A stretch of DNA of 64,000 nt from Streptomyces pilosus. Its GTDB lineage: Bacteria > Actinomycetota > Actinomycetes > Streptomycetales > Streptomycetaceae. A program made the translations under genes and the position numbers. This document shows positions 16,545 through 25,525 of this stretch, piece by piece. The stretch covers positions 372,001 to 436,000 of the forward strand of contig NZ_BMTU01000002.1 of NCBI RefSeq assembly GCF_014649835.1, read 5' to 3'. The notes beneath the pieces were generated by a model, which saw only the letters and a list, made by a program, of their open reading frames with translations, did no database searches and had not been told where the DNA came from. Each line of letters opens with the position of its first letter. The first letter of the stretch is position 1.

Positions 16545-16742
16545 TCACGCCCGGTCGCGGTGACTGGTGTCGCACCACGGATAGCGCCGGCTGCGGCGAC
16601 AGGTGCACAGGGCCACCCGGAAGCGGTCGGAGGACACGACCGAACCGTCCTCCAGCTCCACCTCCACCGGACCCTCCAGCAGCAGCGGCCCCTTGCGCTG
16701 CACGGTGACCCGCCGCGGGGCGTCAGACGGGGAGTTCGGCAC
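16545..16742 (-). CDS. CDGSH-type iron-sulfur protein
   Basis: The 65-residue protein carries the CDGSH iron-sulfur signature near its C-terminus: CTCRRSRRYPWCDTSH, three Cys and one His spaced to bind a [2Fe-2S] cluster. The usual Gly after CD is Thr here. The N-terminal half forms the short beta-strands (VTVQRKGPLLLEGPVEVELE) typical of bacterial single-motif members. It overlaps the end of the methyltransferase gene by 20 bases, so the two are translated from one message. It probably handles electrons or clusters for the neighbouring iron enzyme; this is inference. Confidence 0.85.
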   Translation of the reverse strand: MPNSPSDAPRRVTVQRKGPLLLEGPVEVELEDGSVVSSDRFRVALCTCRRSRRYPWCDTSHRDRA

Positions 16743-17376
16743 GGACCACCACCAGCTCTTCCTCGTTCTCGTCCGGGAGCAGCAGCCCCCGCTCGCGCAG
16801 CCACTTCTCGCGTTCCTGGAGCACCGGCCCGAAGGCGATGCGCCGGCGCCGGGTGACCGCGGCCTTCAACCCGGCCGCCCGCAGCGGACCGAGCGTCGCC
16901 TCGGGGTCGCTGAGCGCGGACTGCACCAGGAGCAGGACACCGCCGGGCCGCAGCAGCCCCGGCGCCTCCCGGCAGATGCGGTCCAGCACCATCCTGCCGT
17001 CGCCTCCGGCGTCCCAGGCCCGCGCTGCGCCGCGCGGCATCCGGTGGCCCCCGGGTGCGGGCACGTACGGAGGATTGGCGAGGATCAGGTCGAAGGACCG
17101 CCCCCGCACCGGATCGAACAGGTTCCCGTGGTGGACCCGCACGGGAACACCGGCCCGGAACGCGTTCATCCGCGTCGCGCACACCGCCCGCCACGACACG
17201 TCGACCGCGGTCACCCGGCCGCCGCGCCGCGCGGCGGTCACCGCCAGCGCGCCGGACCCGGTTCCCACGTCGAGCACCTCGGCGCCCGGTGCCACAGGCT
17301 CCTCGAGCAGGGCGCCGGCCAGGAGTTCGGTGTCCTCTTGAGGGGCGTACACGCCCGGTGGTACGAGTGATTTCAC
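16723..17376 (-). CDS. HemK/PrmC-like SAM methyltransferase
   Basis: The 217-residue class I methyltransferase has the SAM-binding motif VLDVGTGSGALAVTAARRG and the NPPY catalytic motif (LILANPPYVPAP), which marks methyltransferases acting on planar nitrogens such as glutamine or adenine. The N-terminal VYAPQEDTELLAGALLEE matches the HemK2/Mtq2 subgroup. GTG 17376 is chosen because the longer reading would run into the neighbouring gene. It lies in a row with the CDGSH and haem-oxygenase-like genes on the same strand. The target is unknown. Confidence 0.85.
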   Translation of the reverse strand: MKSLVPPGVYAPQEDTELLAGALLEEPVAPGAEVLDVGTGSGALAVTAARRGGRVTAVDVSWRAVCATRMNAFRAGVPVRVHHGNLFDPVRGRSFDLILANPPYVPAPGGHRMPRGAARAWDAGGDGRMVLDRICREAPGLLRPGGVLLLVQSALSDPEATLGPLRAAGLKAAVTRRRRIAFGPVLQEREKWLRERGLLLPDENEEELVVVRAELPV

Positions 17377-17398
17377 AGCCCGCCGAGTACCCCCGTGC

Positions 17399-18421
17399 TC
17401 ACGAGGTATGGGTGGAGTCCTGAGCCACCTGGTCCAGGGGTTCCCGCAGTCCGGAACGGCCTGCCCGCCAGTCGGCCAGCAGGGCGTCACCGAGCAGGTC
17501 CTCGGTGAACACCGTGGCGTCCACACCGAAGGCGATGTCCTGGGCCAGATACGGCTCGTCCTCCAGCAGGCCGCCGATGACCTCGTGGCGCACCACCTGC
17601 TCGTGCACCGCGTCCGCCTCCACGTGCTCGTCGTAGAAGTGCTCGGCCGCCGGCCCCGCGCCCGTACGCCGCATCGCCTCCGCGAGCCGCCGGGACCCCG
17701 GCGAGGAGGTGATCTCGACCGTGGCGAAGTGGCCCACCAGGGCACCCCGCAGGGAGCGGTGCAGACCGAAGAGCGACATCAGGTTCACCACCACGAGAAG
17801 CTCGGCCCGGGCGGCGTCCAGATAGCGGCCGTACGTCGTGTCCAGGCCCAGGTCCGTCATCAGGTCGGCGAACAGGCGGGCGTGCACGCGGTCGGCCCGG
17901 CCGCCGCCGTACTCGTCGAACTCGACGGCCGCCATCGCCGCCTTGGCCCGCCCCCGCAGCCGGGGGAGCACCCAGGCGTGCGGGTCGGCCTCCTTGAGGT
18001 GGTACAGCGACCGCAGGGCGGCGTACTCGCGCAGGTGCCACAGCTCGCCCTTGTCGCGCAGGAAGTGGCTGACGCCGGTGCCGTCGACCGGCTCCACGAG
18101 GATCCCGGCGAGCGCGTCGTCGACGGTGTCGTGCCGCCGGGCGTCCGCGCGGAGCGCGCCGAGGAAGCGCCGCTCCAGCGCGGCGCGGGTGCGCAGCAGC
18201 TCCGGGTCCCATTCCAGGCCGGGGGCGACGCCCGCGAACCCGCGGTAGTGCAGTTCGTAGCAGAGGTACAGGGCGAGCTGGAGGTCGTCGCCGTACACCG
18301 GGGCCGCGTCGACGTCCTGCTCGGACGGCAGCGGGCCGGTGCCGCGCAGATGGGCCTGAACGGCGCTGCTCACGGGACCGCGCGGCGCGGGCAGCAGAGG
18401 TTCGTCTCGGAGGTCTTCCAT
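17399..18421 (-). CDS. iron-containing redox enzyme (haem-oxygenase-like fold)
   Basis: The 340-residue protein matches the 'iron-containing redox enzyme family' of haem-oxygenase-like diiron oxygenases. The helical C-terminal two thirds has the metal-ligand pattern: YELHYRG near residue 57, and AEHFYDEHVEADAVHEQVV near residue 260, where Glu, Asp and His residues recur at helical spacing. Related enzymes cleave C-C or C-N bonds or make N-oxygenated products with O2. It is the first gene of a three-gene set with a methyltransferase (22 bases) and a CDGSH protein. ATG 18421 is used. The substrate is unknown. Confidence 0.75.
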   Translation of the reverse strand: MEDLRDEPLLPAPRGPVSSAVQAHLRGTGPLPSEQDVDAAPVYGDDLQLALYLCYELHYRGFAGVAPGLEWDPELLRTRAALERRFLGALRADARRHDTVDDALAGILVEPVDGTGVSHFLRDKGELWHLREYAALRSLYHLKEADPHAWVLPRLRGRAKAAMAAVEFDEYGGGRADRVHARLFADLMTDLGLDTTYGRYLDAARAELLVVVNLMSLFGLHRSLRGALVGHFATVEITSSPGSRRLAEAMRRTGAGPAAEHFYDEHVEADAVHEQVVRHEVIGGLLEDEPYLAQDIAFGVDATVFTEDLLGDALLADWRAGRSGLREPLDQVAQDSTHTS

Positions 18422-18501
18422 GGTCCGACGGGTACCCGGACGGCGCACGGAAACCCCTGCCCTTGTGGCGGCGGGCCGTGCACGGGGTACTCCATGTCGT
18501 C

Positions 18502-19110
18502 ATGAAGGCACTAGTGATCAACTGCACCCTCAAGAAGTCACCGGAGACGTCGAACACCGAGGCGCTGTTCCGCACCGTCACGGAGCAGCTGGAGAAGGAC
18601 GGCGTGCAGGTCGACGTCGTCCGCGCGGTGGACCTGGACATCGCGCCGGGCGTGGTCAGCGAGGCCGTGCACGAGGGCGACGACTGGCCGGACGTGCACG
18701 AGAAGATCCTCGCCGCGCGGATCCTCGTCATCGCCACCCCGACCTGGCTCGGCCAGCCCTCGTCGGTGAGCAAGCGCGTCCTGGAACGCATGGACGGCAT
18801 GCTGTCCGAGACCGACGACGCCGGCCACCCGGTCGCCTACAACAGGGTCGCCGGAGTGGTCGTCACCGGCAACGAGGACGGCGCCCACCACGTCATCAGC
18901 GAGATCACCGGAGGTCTGCAGGACATCGGCTACACCATCCCCGGCCAGGCGTGGACCTACTGGAACCAGGGCCCCGGGCCCGGACCGAGCTTCCTCGAGG
19001 GCGGCAGCGGCCACGACTGGTCCCGCAAGACCGGCCGTGCCATGGCGGCCAACCTGCTGGGCGTGGCCCGCGCCCTGGAGGCCCGGCCGCTCGGCCCGCC
19101 CCCGCAGTAG
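18502..19110 (+). CDS. flavodoxin-family NAD(P)H-dependent reductase
   Basis: The 202-residue protein has the FMN-reductase flavodoxin-like fold. The phosphate-binding loop is CTLKKSPETSNTEAL, ILVIATPTWLGQPSSVSKRV is the ring-binding loop, and VVVTGNEDGAHHVISEITGG is the third FMN contact. Such enzymes reduce FMN or quinones with NAD(P)H. ATG 18502 begins the conserved first strand (MKALVINCTLK). It diverges from the iron-enzyme operon over about 80 bases, so both promoters are very close. Confidence 0.85.
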   Translation: MKALVINCTLKKSPETSNTEALFRTVTEQLEKDGVQVDVVRAVDLDIAPGVVSEAVHEGDDWPDVHEKILAARILVIATPTWLGQPSSVSKRVLERMDGMLSETDDAGHPVAYNRVAGVVVTGNEDGAHHVISEITGGLQDIGYTIPGQAWTYWNQGPGPGPSFLEGGSGHDWSRKTGRAMAANLLGVARALEARPLGPPPQ

Positions 19111-19146
19111 GCGCGGGCCGGCCCGCCGGGGCTCCGCGGCGCGGGT

Positions 19147-19326
19147 TCAGCGGTCGCCCCGCGACTCCTCCTGTGCCTCGGTGTTCGGCGTCACGGCGTC
19201 CCCGGCTTCGCCGCGCCGGTCACCGGCCCCACCGGGGTCGCGGGTGCGGTGTCCGGCCTCCTCGACCTCGTGCAGCACCTCCTCGGCGGCCGTCCCGGGC
19301 TTCTCGCGGTCGTCGTGCTCGGACAC
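19147..19326 (-). CDS. small hydrophilic protein of unknown function
   Basis: The 59-residue protein is highly charged (VSEHDDREKPGTAAEEVLHE, then Gly/Glu/Arg-rich to the end). It has no membrane segment or cysteine. GTG 19326 is preceded by GGAG at a normal distance, which supports translation. I do not recognise the family; similar small acidic proteins are common beside stress genes in Streptomyces. It lies on the same strand as the Ppx/GppA gene, 45 bases downstream of it. Confidence 0.5.
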   Translation of the reverse strand: MSEHDDREKPGTAAEEVLHEVEEAGHRTRDPGGAGDRRGEAGDAVTPNTEAQEESRGDR

Positions 19327-19371
19327 GGTGATCTCCTTCGCGGTGGGTAGGGACACGCGCGCGGGCTCGGC

Positions 19372-20382
19372 TCAGCCGCGCGCGGTGGCGAGACGCAGGG
19401 GGACGGGACCGGCGCCCGCCGCCTCCTTCTCGTTGAGGCGGGTGATCTCCGCCCACCAGGACGGACCGTCCTCGACATGACGCAGCAGCACCCCCTCCCG
19501 CAGTGCCCACGGGCAGATCGTCACCGACCGCAGTCCGGTCAGCTTCATCGCCGTGTGCGCCACGACCGCGCCCGCCAGGCTCTGCACGGAGCGGGGCGCG
19601 GAGATGCCGGGCAGCCGGGCGCGGTCGGCGGCCGGCAGGGCGGCCAGCCGGTCGATCGCCCCCCGCAGGTCGGCGCTGCGCAGCTCCCGCTCCACGAACG
19701 GCCCGTGCCGTCCGGGTGCGGCCCCGCACAGCCGGCCCAGCTGCTGGAACGTACGGGAGGTGGCGACCGCCGTACGGGGCCCCTCCCAGCGGATCCGGGC
19801 CGCCACGTCACGCATCTGGTGACGCACCCGGCGGCGCAGCGCCCGCACCCGCTGCGGGGCGGGCGGGTCCTCCTTCTCGAAGTACTCGTGCGTCAGCCGG
19901 GCCGCTCCCAGGGGCAACGACGCCGCGAAGTCGGGCAGCCTGCCGCGCCCGAAGGCGACCTCCATCGACCCGCCGCCGATGTCCAGCATCGCCAGCGGTC
20001 CGCACCGCCAGCCCATCCAGCGGCGCGCCGCGAGGAAGGTGAGCTCCGCCTCGACCTCGCCCGGGAGGGTGCACAGCTCGACGCCCGTCCGCTCCCGGAC
20101 CGCGCGCAGCACCTCCAGCCGGTTCGGGGCGCCGCGCACCACGGCCGTCGCGAACGCCAGCGGGCCGGCCGCCCCCCAGCGCGCGGCGGCCCGGTCCGCG
20201 GCGGCGACGGCCTCCACCAGGTCCTCCACCGCCTGCTCCGGCACCGGCCCGCCCGGCGTGACCTGTTCGGACAGCCTGAGCCGCCACTTGGAGGTGTGGA
20301 CCGGAAGCGGAGCGCCGCCCTCCGTGTCCGACACCACGAGTCTGACGGTCTTCGACCCCACATCCACCACGCTGGTCCGCAT
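19372..20382 (-). CDS. Ppx/GppA family phosphatase
   Basis: The 336-residue protein belongs to the ASKHA-fold exopolyphosphatase / pppGpp phosphohydrolase family. It starts MRTSVVDVGSKTVRLVVSD, the phosphate-1 loop, although the usual family Asp-Ile-Gly-Ser-Asn reads Asp-Val-Gly-Ser-Lys. AMLDIGGGSMEVAFGRG is the phosphate-2 loop. The short length fits the Ppx2-like two-domain form. Substrate (polyphosphate or guanosine pentaphosphate) cannot be decided. ATG 20382 lacks a strong ribosome site. It is on the same strand as the exporter genes, 87 bases below them, and could be read through from that operon. Confidence 0.85.
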   Translation of the reverse strand: MRTSVVDVGSKTVRLVVSDTEGGAPLPVHTSKWRLRLSEQVTPGGPVPEQAVEDLVEAVAAADRAAARWGAAGPLAFATAVVRGAPNRLEVLRAVRERTGVELCTLPGEVEAELTFLAARRWMGWRCGPLAMLDIGGGSMEVAFGRGRLPDFAASLPLGAARLTHEYFEKEDPPAPQRVRALRRRVRHQMRDVAARIRWEGPRTAVATSRTFQQLGRLCGAAPGRHGPFVERELRSADLRGAIDRLAALPAADRARLPGISAPRSVQSLAGAVVAHTAMKLTGLRSVTICPWALREGVLLRHVEDGPSWWAEITRLNEKEAAGAGPVPLRLATARG

Positions 20383-20469
20383 GGCCCGTGAGTACCCATT
20401 TAGCGGGCCGGCCAACGAAGTCGGCCGCCCGGGGGTCGAAGACCCGCCACGGGGACGGCGCCCGGCGGC

Positions 20470-23301
20470 TCACGCCAGCTGGCGGCGCACCAGCTCGTGC
20501 AGCCGGCCGCCGGTGTCGGCGAGCAACTGGGCGGGCGGCCCCTGCTGGACGACCTTGCCGCCCTCCATCACCACCACCCGGTCCGCGTCCAGGACCGTGG
20601 ACAGCCGGTGCGCGATGACGATCCGGGTCGCCTCCAGGGCCTTGGTGCTCTCGATGACCGTGCGCTGCGTCTCGTTGTCCAGGGCGCTGGTCGCCTCGTC
20701 GAAGAAGAGGATGCGCGGCCGGCGGATCAGCGCCTGGGCGATCATCAGCCGCTGGCGCTGCCCGCCGGAGACCGCGCCGCTGCCCGAGACGATGGTGTGC
20801 AGCCCCATCGGCATCCGCCGGATGTCCTCGGCCAGCCCCGCCATCTCGGCCGCCGCCATCGCCTCCTCCGGCGTGTACGGCTCGGCCCCGCAGATGACGT
20901 CGAGGACGGATCCGGTGAACGGCTGCGCGTGCTGGAGCACCACACCGCACTGCCGGCGCACCGCCGACTGGTCGAGGGCGGCCAGGTCCTGCCCGTCGTA
21001 GAGGACGCTGCCGGACACCGGCCGGTCGAAGCCGATGAGCAGCCGCAGCAGCGTGGACTTGCCGCAGCCGCTCGGGCCCACGACCGCCACGAACTCGCCC
21101 GGCCGCGCCTCGAAGGACACGTCGTCCAGGACCAGCGGGCCGTCGTCGGAGTAGCGGAAGGACAGCCGGCGCGCCTCGACCGCCCCGGTCAGCGGGCCCG
21201 GCCGGGTGCTCGCCGCGCGCACCTCGGGAGTGGCGTCCAGTACCGGCCTGATCTGCTCGAACAGCGGCAGCGCGGCGACCCCCGAGACGAACGCGCCGGT
21301 CAGCTGCGTGACCGAGGTCAGCACCATCGTCACCGACGTGTTGAAGGTGAGGAACTCCGCCGCCGTCATCGACCCGCGCGCGGGACCCGCCAGCAGCATG
21401 AACATCGCCAGCGTGCACAGCGGCAGGTAGACCGCGCCGAGCACCGCCGTCAGGTTCTTGATCCGGCCGGCCCTGCGCTGCAGCTCCCGGCTGCGGGCGA
21501 ACTCCGACGCCCAGGCGGCGTACGCGTAGTTCTCCGCGGCCGCCACCCGCAGCTTCGGCAGCCCGCGCAGGGTCTGGAAGGCCTGGTTGTTCAGCTTGTT
21601 GGTCAGTACCACCAGGCGGCGCTGCCAGCGCACCTGCCACAGCCCGAGCCCCAGGAACACGGCCGCGACGACGACCAGCATGCCGATCGCGGCGAGCGCC
21701 ATCGGCACGCTGAACCACAGCAGCACCCCCAGGTTCACCGCCCCGACGGTGACCGCCTGGGCCACCGTCGGGCCGACCCCGGCCAGCAGCCGGCGGATCG
21801 CGCTGATGCCCATGGCCGCGCTCGCCAGCTCACCGGTGGACCGCTCGGTGAAGAACCGGGTGGGCAGCCGCAGCAGCCGGTCCCAGACGGCGGGCTGGAG
21901 CGTGGCCTCCACCCGGCCCTCCAGCCGCAGCAGGGTGAGGTTCTGCAGCAGCATGAAGGCGGCGGCCACCACACTGCCGACGATCACCGCGAGACACACC
22001 TGGACGATCAGCCCGGTCTGTGCCCTCGGCACGAACTCACCGAGCACCTTGCCCGTCGCGAGCGGCACCAGCGCCCCGATCGCCACGGTCACCAGACCGC
22101 TCAGCAGCAGACCGGTCAGATCACCGCGCGTACCGGTCATGCAGAAGCGCAGCAGCCGCAGCGGACTCGGCCGCCGCTCGGGCAGCGGACGGTAGAACAT
22201 CACCGCGCGGGGTGCGAACTCCTCGGCGTTCGCCTTCTCGACCGGCGTCTCCCGGCCGGTCGCGGGGTGCACCGCCACATAACCGCCGCGCCGCCACAGC
22301 AGCGCCACCGGTGCCCCGGACAACGCCCGGTGACCCACCAGCGGGCCGGTGTCGTCCCGCCACCAGCGGCCGTGCAGCCGCACCACGCGGGTGCGTACCC
22401 GGGACGCCAGCGCGATCCGCTCGACCGGATCGAGACGGTCCGCGCCGATGCCGGACCGCGCGGGCGCGGCCAGGGAGATGCCCGCCGCGCGCGCCACCAG
22501 CTCGCAGGCCGCGTACGTGGCGTCCGCGTCGGCCGCCGTCGCGCGCCGCCCCGACGGCTTGCCGATGGCGGCGAGCAGCGTCCGGTCGGCCTGGGCGCGC
22601 ACCGCCTCGCCGGCCCTGATGCCCTCCGCGGTCCGCGCCTCGTGGGTGTGCTCCAGCTGTTCGATCCACCGGTCCAGCGCGGTCATCAGCCGGTACTGCT
22701 GGTCGACCATGCTCTGCCACAGCGCCGGATCGACCAGCAGGTCGGCCGCCGCCTCGGCGCCGTACAGCGAGCCGTACCGGACGCTGCCCGGCGGCACCTG
22801 CATCCAGAACACGTCGTCGTCACCGGGCGCGGCGGCGCGCTCGGTGGCCATCGGCGCCTGGAACAGCACCGCGAGGCCGCGGCCGGTGCCCAGCGCGAGG
22901 GCGTACTCCAGCGGACTCGTCGTGGGCGGCACGTACTGCGGATGGCCGTACTCGTCGTACGACCAGGTCTGGGTGTGCGCCGGCTGGTACAGCTCGCGCA
23001 GCCCGATGCGGTGCACCACGCAGTCCCGCAGCGGACGCGCCACCAGCGTGTGCGCGGGACCGGCCGGCGGGCCCAGCACCAGGGAACCGGCCTCCAGCCG
23101 GCCCAGATGGTGCCAGTGGCCCCGCTGCTCCGCGTCCACCGCGAACAGGTCCACGGCGCCGGACGCGATCAGCCACAGCACCTGGGGCCCCTCCAGGTCC
23201 AGCCGGCCGAACCCGGAGGCGTCGATCGGCGTGCCCAGCGATCCGAGCGCGCCCAGGACGAGGTCGCCGCCGCCCCGGCCGTCGTCGTGCACGGCTGTCA
23301 T
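20470..23301 (-). CDS. NHLP-type bacteriocin export ABC transporter (permease/ATPase, no peptidase)
   Basis: The 943-residue half-transporter is of the nitrile-hydratase-leader-peptide (NHLP) export group. Residues about 1-290 form the family-specific N-terminal region, with a cyclic-nucleotide-binding-like jelly roll (LVLGALGSLGTPIDASGF and on). The membrane domain spans about 385-655. The ATPase carries Walker A (GPSGCGKST, about 745), signature SGGQRQR and Walker B ILFFDEATSAL. There is no C39 peptidase. Together with the next gene upstream it probably forms the exporter heterodimer for the leader peptide at 26439-26654. Only one base separates the two ABC genes. Confidence 0.9.
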   Translation of the reverse strand: MTAVHDDGRGGGDLVLGALGSLGTPIDASGFGRLDLEGPQVLWLIASGAVDLFAVDAEQRGHWHHLGRLEAGSLVLGPPAGPAHTLVARPLRDCVVHRIGLRELYQPAHTQTWSYDEYGHPQYVPPTTSPLEYALALGTGRGLAVLFQAPMATERAAAPGDDDVFWMQVPPGSVRYGSLYGAEAAADLLVDPALWQSMVDQQYRLMTALDRWIEQLEHTHEARTAEGIRAGEAVRAQADRTLLAAIGKPSGRRATAADADATYAACELVARAAGISLAAPARSGIGADRLDPVERIALASRVRTRVVRLHGRWWRDDTGPLVGHRALSGAPVALLWRRGGYVAVHPATGRETPVEKANAEEFAPRAVMFYRPLPERRPSPLRLLRFCMTGTRGDLTGLLLSGLVTVAIGALVPLATGKVLGEFVPRAQTGLIVQVCLAVIVGSVVAAAFMLLQNLTLLRLEGRVEATLQPAVWDRLLRLPTRFFTERSTGELASAAMGISAIRRLLAGVGPTVAQAVTVGAVNLGVLLWFSVPMALAAIGMLVVVAAVFLGLGLWQVRWQRRLVVLTNKLNNQAFQTLRGLPKLRVAAAENYAYAAWASEFARSRELQRRAGRIKNLTAVLGAVYLPLCTLAMFMLLAGPARGSMTAAEFLTFNTSVTMVLTSVTQLTGAFVSGVAALPLFEQIRPVLDATPEVRAASTRPGPLTGAVEARRLSFRYSDDGPLVLDDVSFEARPGEFVAVVGPSGCGKSTLLRLLIGFDRPVSGSVLYDGQDLAALDQSAVRRQCGVVLQHAQPFTGSVLDVICGAEPYTPEEAMAAAEMAGLAEDIRRMPMGLHTIVSGSGAVSGGQRQRLMIAQALIRRPRILFFDEATSALDNETQRTVIESTKALEATRIVIAHRLSTVLDADRVVVMEGGKVVQQGPPAQLLADTGGRLHELVRRQLA

Positions 23302-23302
23302 T

Positions 23303-25525
23303 TCAACGCTCCCTGACCAGCGCCGCGTACGCGCCGCCGCGCGCCACCAGTTCCTCGTGCCGTCCGCGTTCCACGACCGTGCCGTGGTCCAGGACGACGA
23401 TCTCGTCGCTGTCGCGCACCGTGCTCAGCCGGTGCGCGATCACCACGCACGCGCAGCCGCGCCGGCGCAGGTTGTCCATCACCACCAGCTCCGTCTCGGC
23501 GTCCAGTGCGCTGGTCACCTCGTCCAGCACCAGGATGCTCGGCCGGCGCACCAGCGCCCGGGCGATCTCCAGCCGCTGGCGCTGACCGCCGGAGAAGTTC
23601 CGGCCGTCCTGCTCGACCGGGCTGTGGATGCCGCCGGGACGGCGCGTGATCACGTCGTACAGCGCCGCGTCCCTGAGCGCCTCCACCACCGCCTCGTCCG
23701 GGATCGACGGGTCCCACAGCGCCACGTTGTCCCGCACGGTGCCCTCGAACAGGAACACGTCCTGGTCGACGAAGGACACCGACGCGGCCAGCGCCCCGCG
23801 CGGGATGTCCTCGATGCGCTGCCCGTCGATCCGGATCACGCCCTCCCACGGCGTGTACAGGCCGGAGATCAGCCGCGACACGGTGGACTTGCCGCTGCCG
23901 GAGCCGCCCACCAGGGCCACCTGCTGTCCCGGTCCGACGGTCAGGTCGAAGCCGGTGAGCAGCGGCGCGTCCAGCGGGTTGTAGCCGAAGGCGAGATTCC
24001 GCAGCTCGACGTGCCCGTGCAGCCGGCGGGTGGATTCCCCGGCGCCGGGACGGTCGTGGAGCGGGTCGGTCCGGAAGTTCTCCACGTCCTTCAGCCGGGC
24101 CACGTCCGCCGCGAAGTCCTGGATGCGGCCCGCGACGCCGTTGAGCCGGGTCAGCGGGGCGGTGAACCGGGTGACCAGCGCCTGGAAGGCCACCAGCAGA
24201 CCGACCGACACGTACCCCTCGACCGCCCGCAGACCGCCGATCCACAGGATGAGCGCGCTGTTGAGCGTGGCGAGCGTCGGCGCCACGACGCCGAGCCACG
24301 CCGTCGGCACCCCGAGCCGCTGTTGTTCCTCCAGGGTCGTGGCGTGCTGCCCCGCCCACTTGCGGAAGTAGGCGTCCTCCCCGCCGGTCGCCTTCAGCGT
24401 CTCGATCAGCTGCAGACCGGTGTACGCCGTGTTGGTGAGCCGCGCGGTGTCCGCCCGCAGCTTCGCCGTACGGGTCGCGCGCAGCCGGATGACGACCCGC
24501 ATCGCCGCGATGTTCAGCAGCGCCACACCGATGCCCACGAAGGTCAGCTGCGGGTCGTAGGTGTAGAGCAGCACCGCGTACAGCACGACGATCAGGGCGT
24601 CCACGCCCGCCGCCGACAGGTCGCGGGACAGTGTCTCGGCCACCGCGTCGTTGGACTGCAGCCGCTGCACCAGGTCGGCCGGGCTGCGCTGGGCGAAGAA
24701 CGTCACCGGCAGGCGCAGCAGATGGCGCAGGAAGCGGGCGCTGGTCAGGGTGGAGGAGATCAGCCGGCCGCGCAGCAGGTTGCCCTGCTGGAGCCAGGTC
24801 AGCACCAGGGTGAGCAGCACGCAGGCGCCCATCGACGCGAACAGCACGTCCAGCGTCGAGGTCCGGCCGCCGATCAGGAAGTCGTCGATGAAGGTGCGGC
24901 TGAGTCCGGGCACCGCCGCGCCCACCGCCACCAGCAGCAGGCTGGACAGGACCACCGCGGGCATCGTTCCCGCCGTGCCGCGCAGCCGGGCCGGCATCGC
25001 GCCGAGCACGCCCGGCCTGCGGCCGCCCCGGGTGAAGTCCTCACCGGGCTCCATCACCAGCACGACACCGGTGAAGCTGCCGTCGAACTCCTCCAGGGGC
25101 ACGAACCGCCGCCCCTTGCCCGGGTCGTTGACGTACACCCCGCGCCGCCCGAACCGGCGGCCCATGCCGTCGTAGACGACGTAGTGGTTGAACTCCCAGA
25201 ACAGCACCGCCGGCGCGGTCACTTCGGCGAGGGCGGCCAGGTCCATCTGCATGCCCTTGGCGGTCAGCCCGTAACTCCGGGCCGCCTTCAGGAGGTTGCC
25301 GGCGCGCGAGCCGTCCCGCGAGACACCGCACGCGATCCGCAGCTCCTCCAGCGGGACATGGCGCCCGTAGTGGCCGAGCACCATGGCGAGCGAGGCGGCG
25401 CCGCACTCCACGGCCTCCATCTGGAGCACGGTGGGCGTACGGACGGTCCTCACCCGGGCCCTGGGCACCTTGCGCCGGGGCGGCGCGGCGCGGCGTCTGC
25501 CGCGGTTCTCCCGTGCGGTGGTCAC
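23303..25525 (-). CDS. NHLP-type peptidase-containing ABC exporter (C39 peptidase/permease/ATPase)
   Basis: The 740-residue bacteriocin exporter removes the leader and translocates the peptide. A basic N-terminal tail precedes a C39 peptidase domain (about 30-155), whose triad is visible as C41 (LQMEAVECGAASLAMVLGHY), H114 (EFNHYVVYDG) and D134 (VYVNDPGKG). The membrane domain (about 180-465) and ATPase follow (Walker A GGSGSGKST, signature FSGGQRQRLEIARAL, Walker B ILVLDEVTSALD). GTG 25525 overlaps the stop of the adaptor gene by four bases (GTGA), so translation is coupled. The C39 domain cuts after double glycine, matching the precursor's SGG. Confidence 0.93.
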   Translation of the reverse strand: MTTARENRGRRRAAPPRRKVPRARVRTVRTPTVLQMEAVECGAASLAMVLGHYGRHVPLEELRIACGVSRDGSRAGNLLKAARSYGLTAKGMQMDLAALAEVTAPAVLFWEFNHYVVYDGMGRRFGRRGVYVNDPGKGRRFVPLEEFDGSFTGVVLVMEPGEDFTRGGRRPGVLGAMPARLRGTAGTMPAVVLSSLLLVAVGAAVPGLSRTFIDDFLIGGRTSTLDVLFASMGACVLLTLVLTWLQQGNLLRGRLISSTLTSARFLRHLLRLPVTFFAQRSPADLVQRLQSNDAVAETLSRDLSAAGVDALIVVLYAVLLYTYDPQLTFVGIGVALLNIAAMRVVIRLRATRTAKLRADTARLTNTAYTGLQLIETLKATGGEDAYFRKWAGQHATTLEEQQRLGVPTAWLGVVAPTLATLNSALILWIGGLRAVEGYVSVGLLVAFQALVTRFTAPLTRLNGVAGRIQDFAADVARLKDVENFRTDPLHDRPGAGESTRRLHGHVELRNLAFGYNPLDAPLLTGFDLTVGPGQQVALVGGSGSGKSTVSRLISGLYTPWEGVIRIDGQRIEDIPRGALAASVSFVDQDVFLFEGTVRDNVALWDPSIPDEAVVEALRDAALYDVITRRPGGIHSPVEQDGRNFSGGQRQRLEIARALVRRPSILVLDEVTSALDAETELVVMDNLRRRGCACVVIAHRLSTVRDSDEIVVLDHGTVVERGRHEELVARGGAYAALVRER

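Noticed and set aside
20497..23316. 939-codon rightward reading opposite the NHLP ABC gene
   Set aside because: Mirror of a clearly identified ABC transporter; the amino-acid content is antisense-like.
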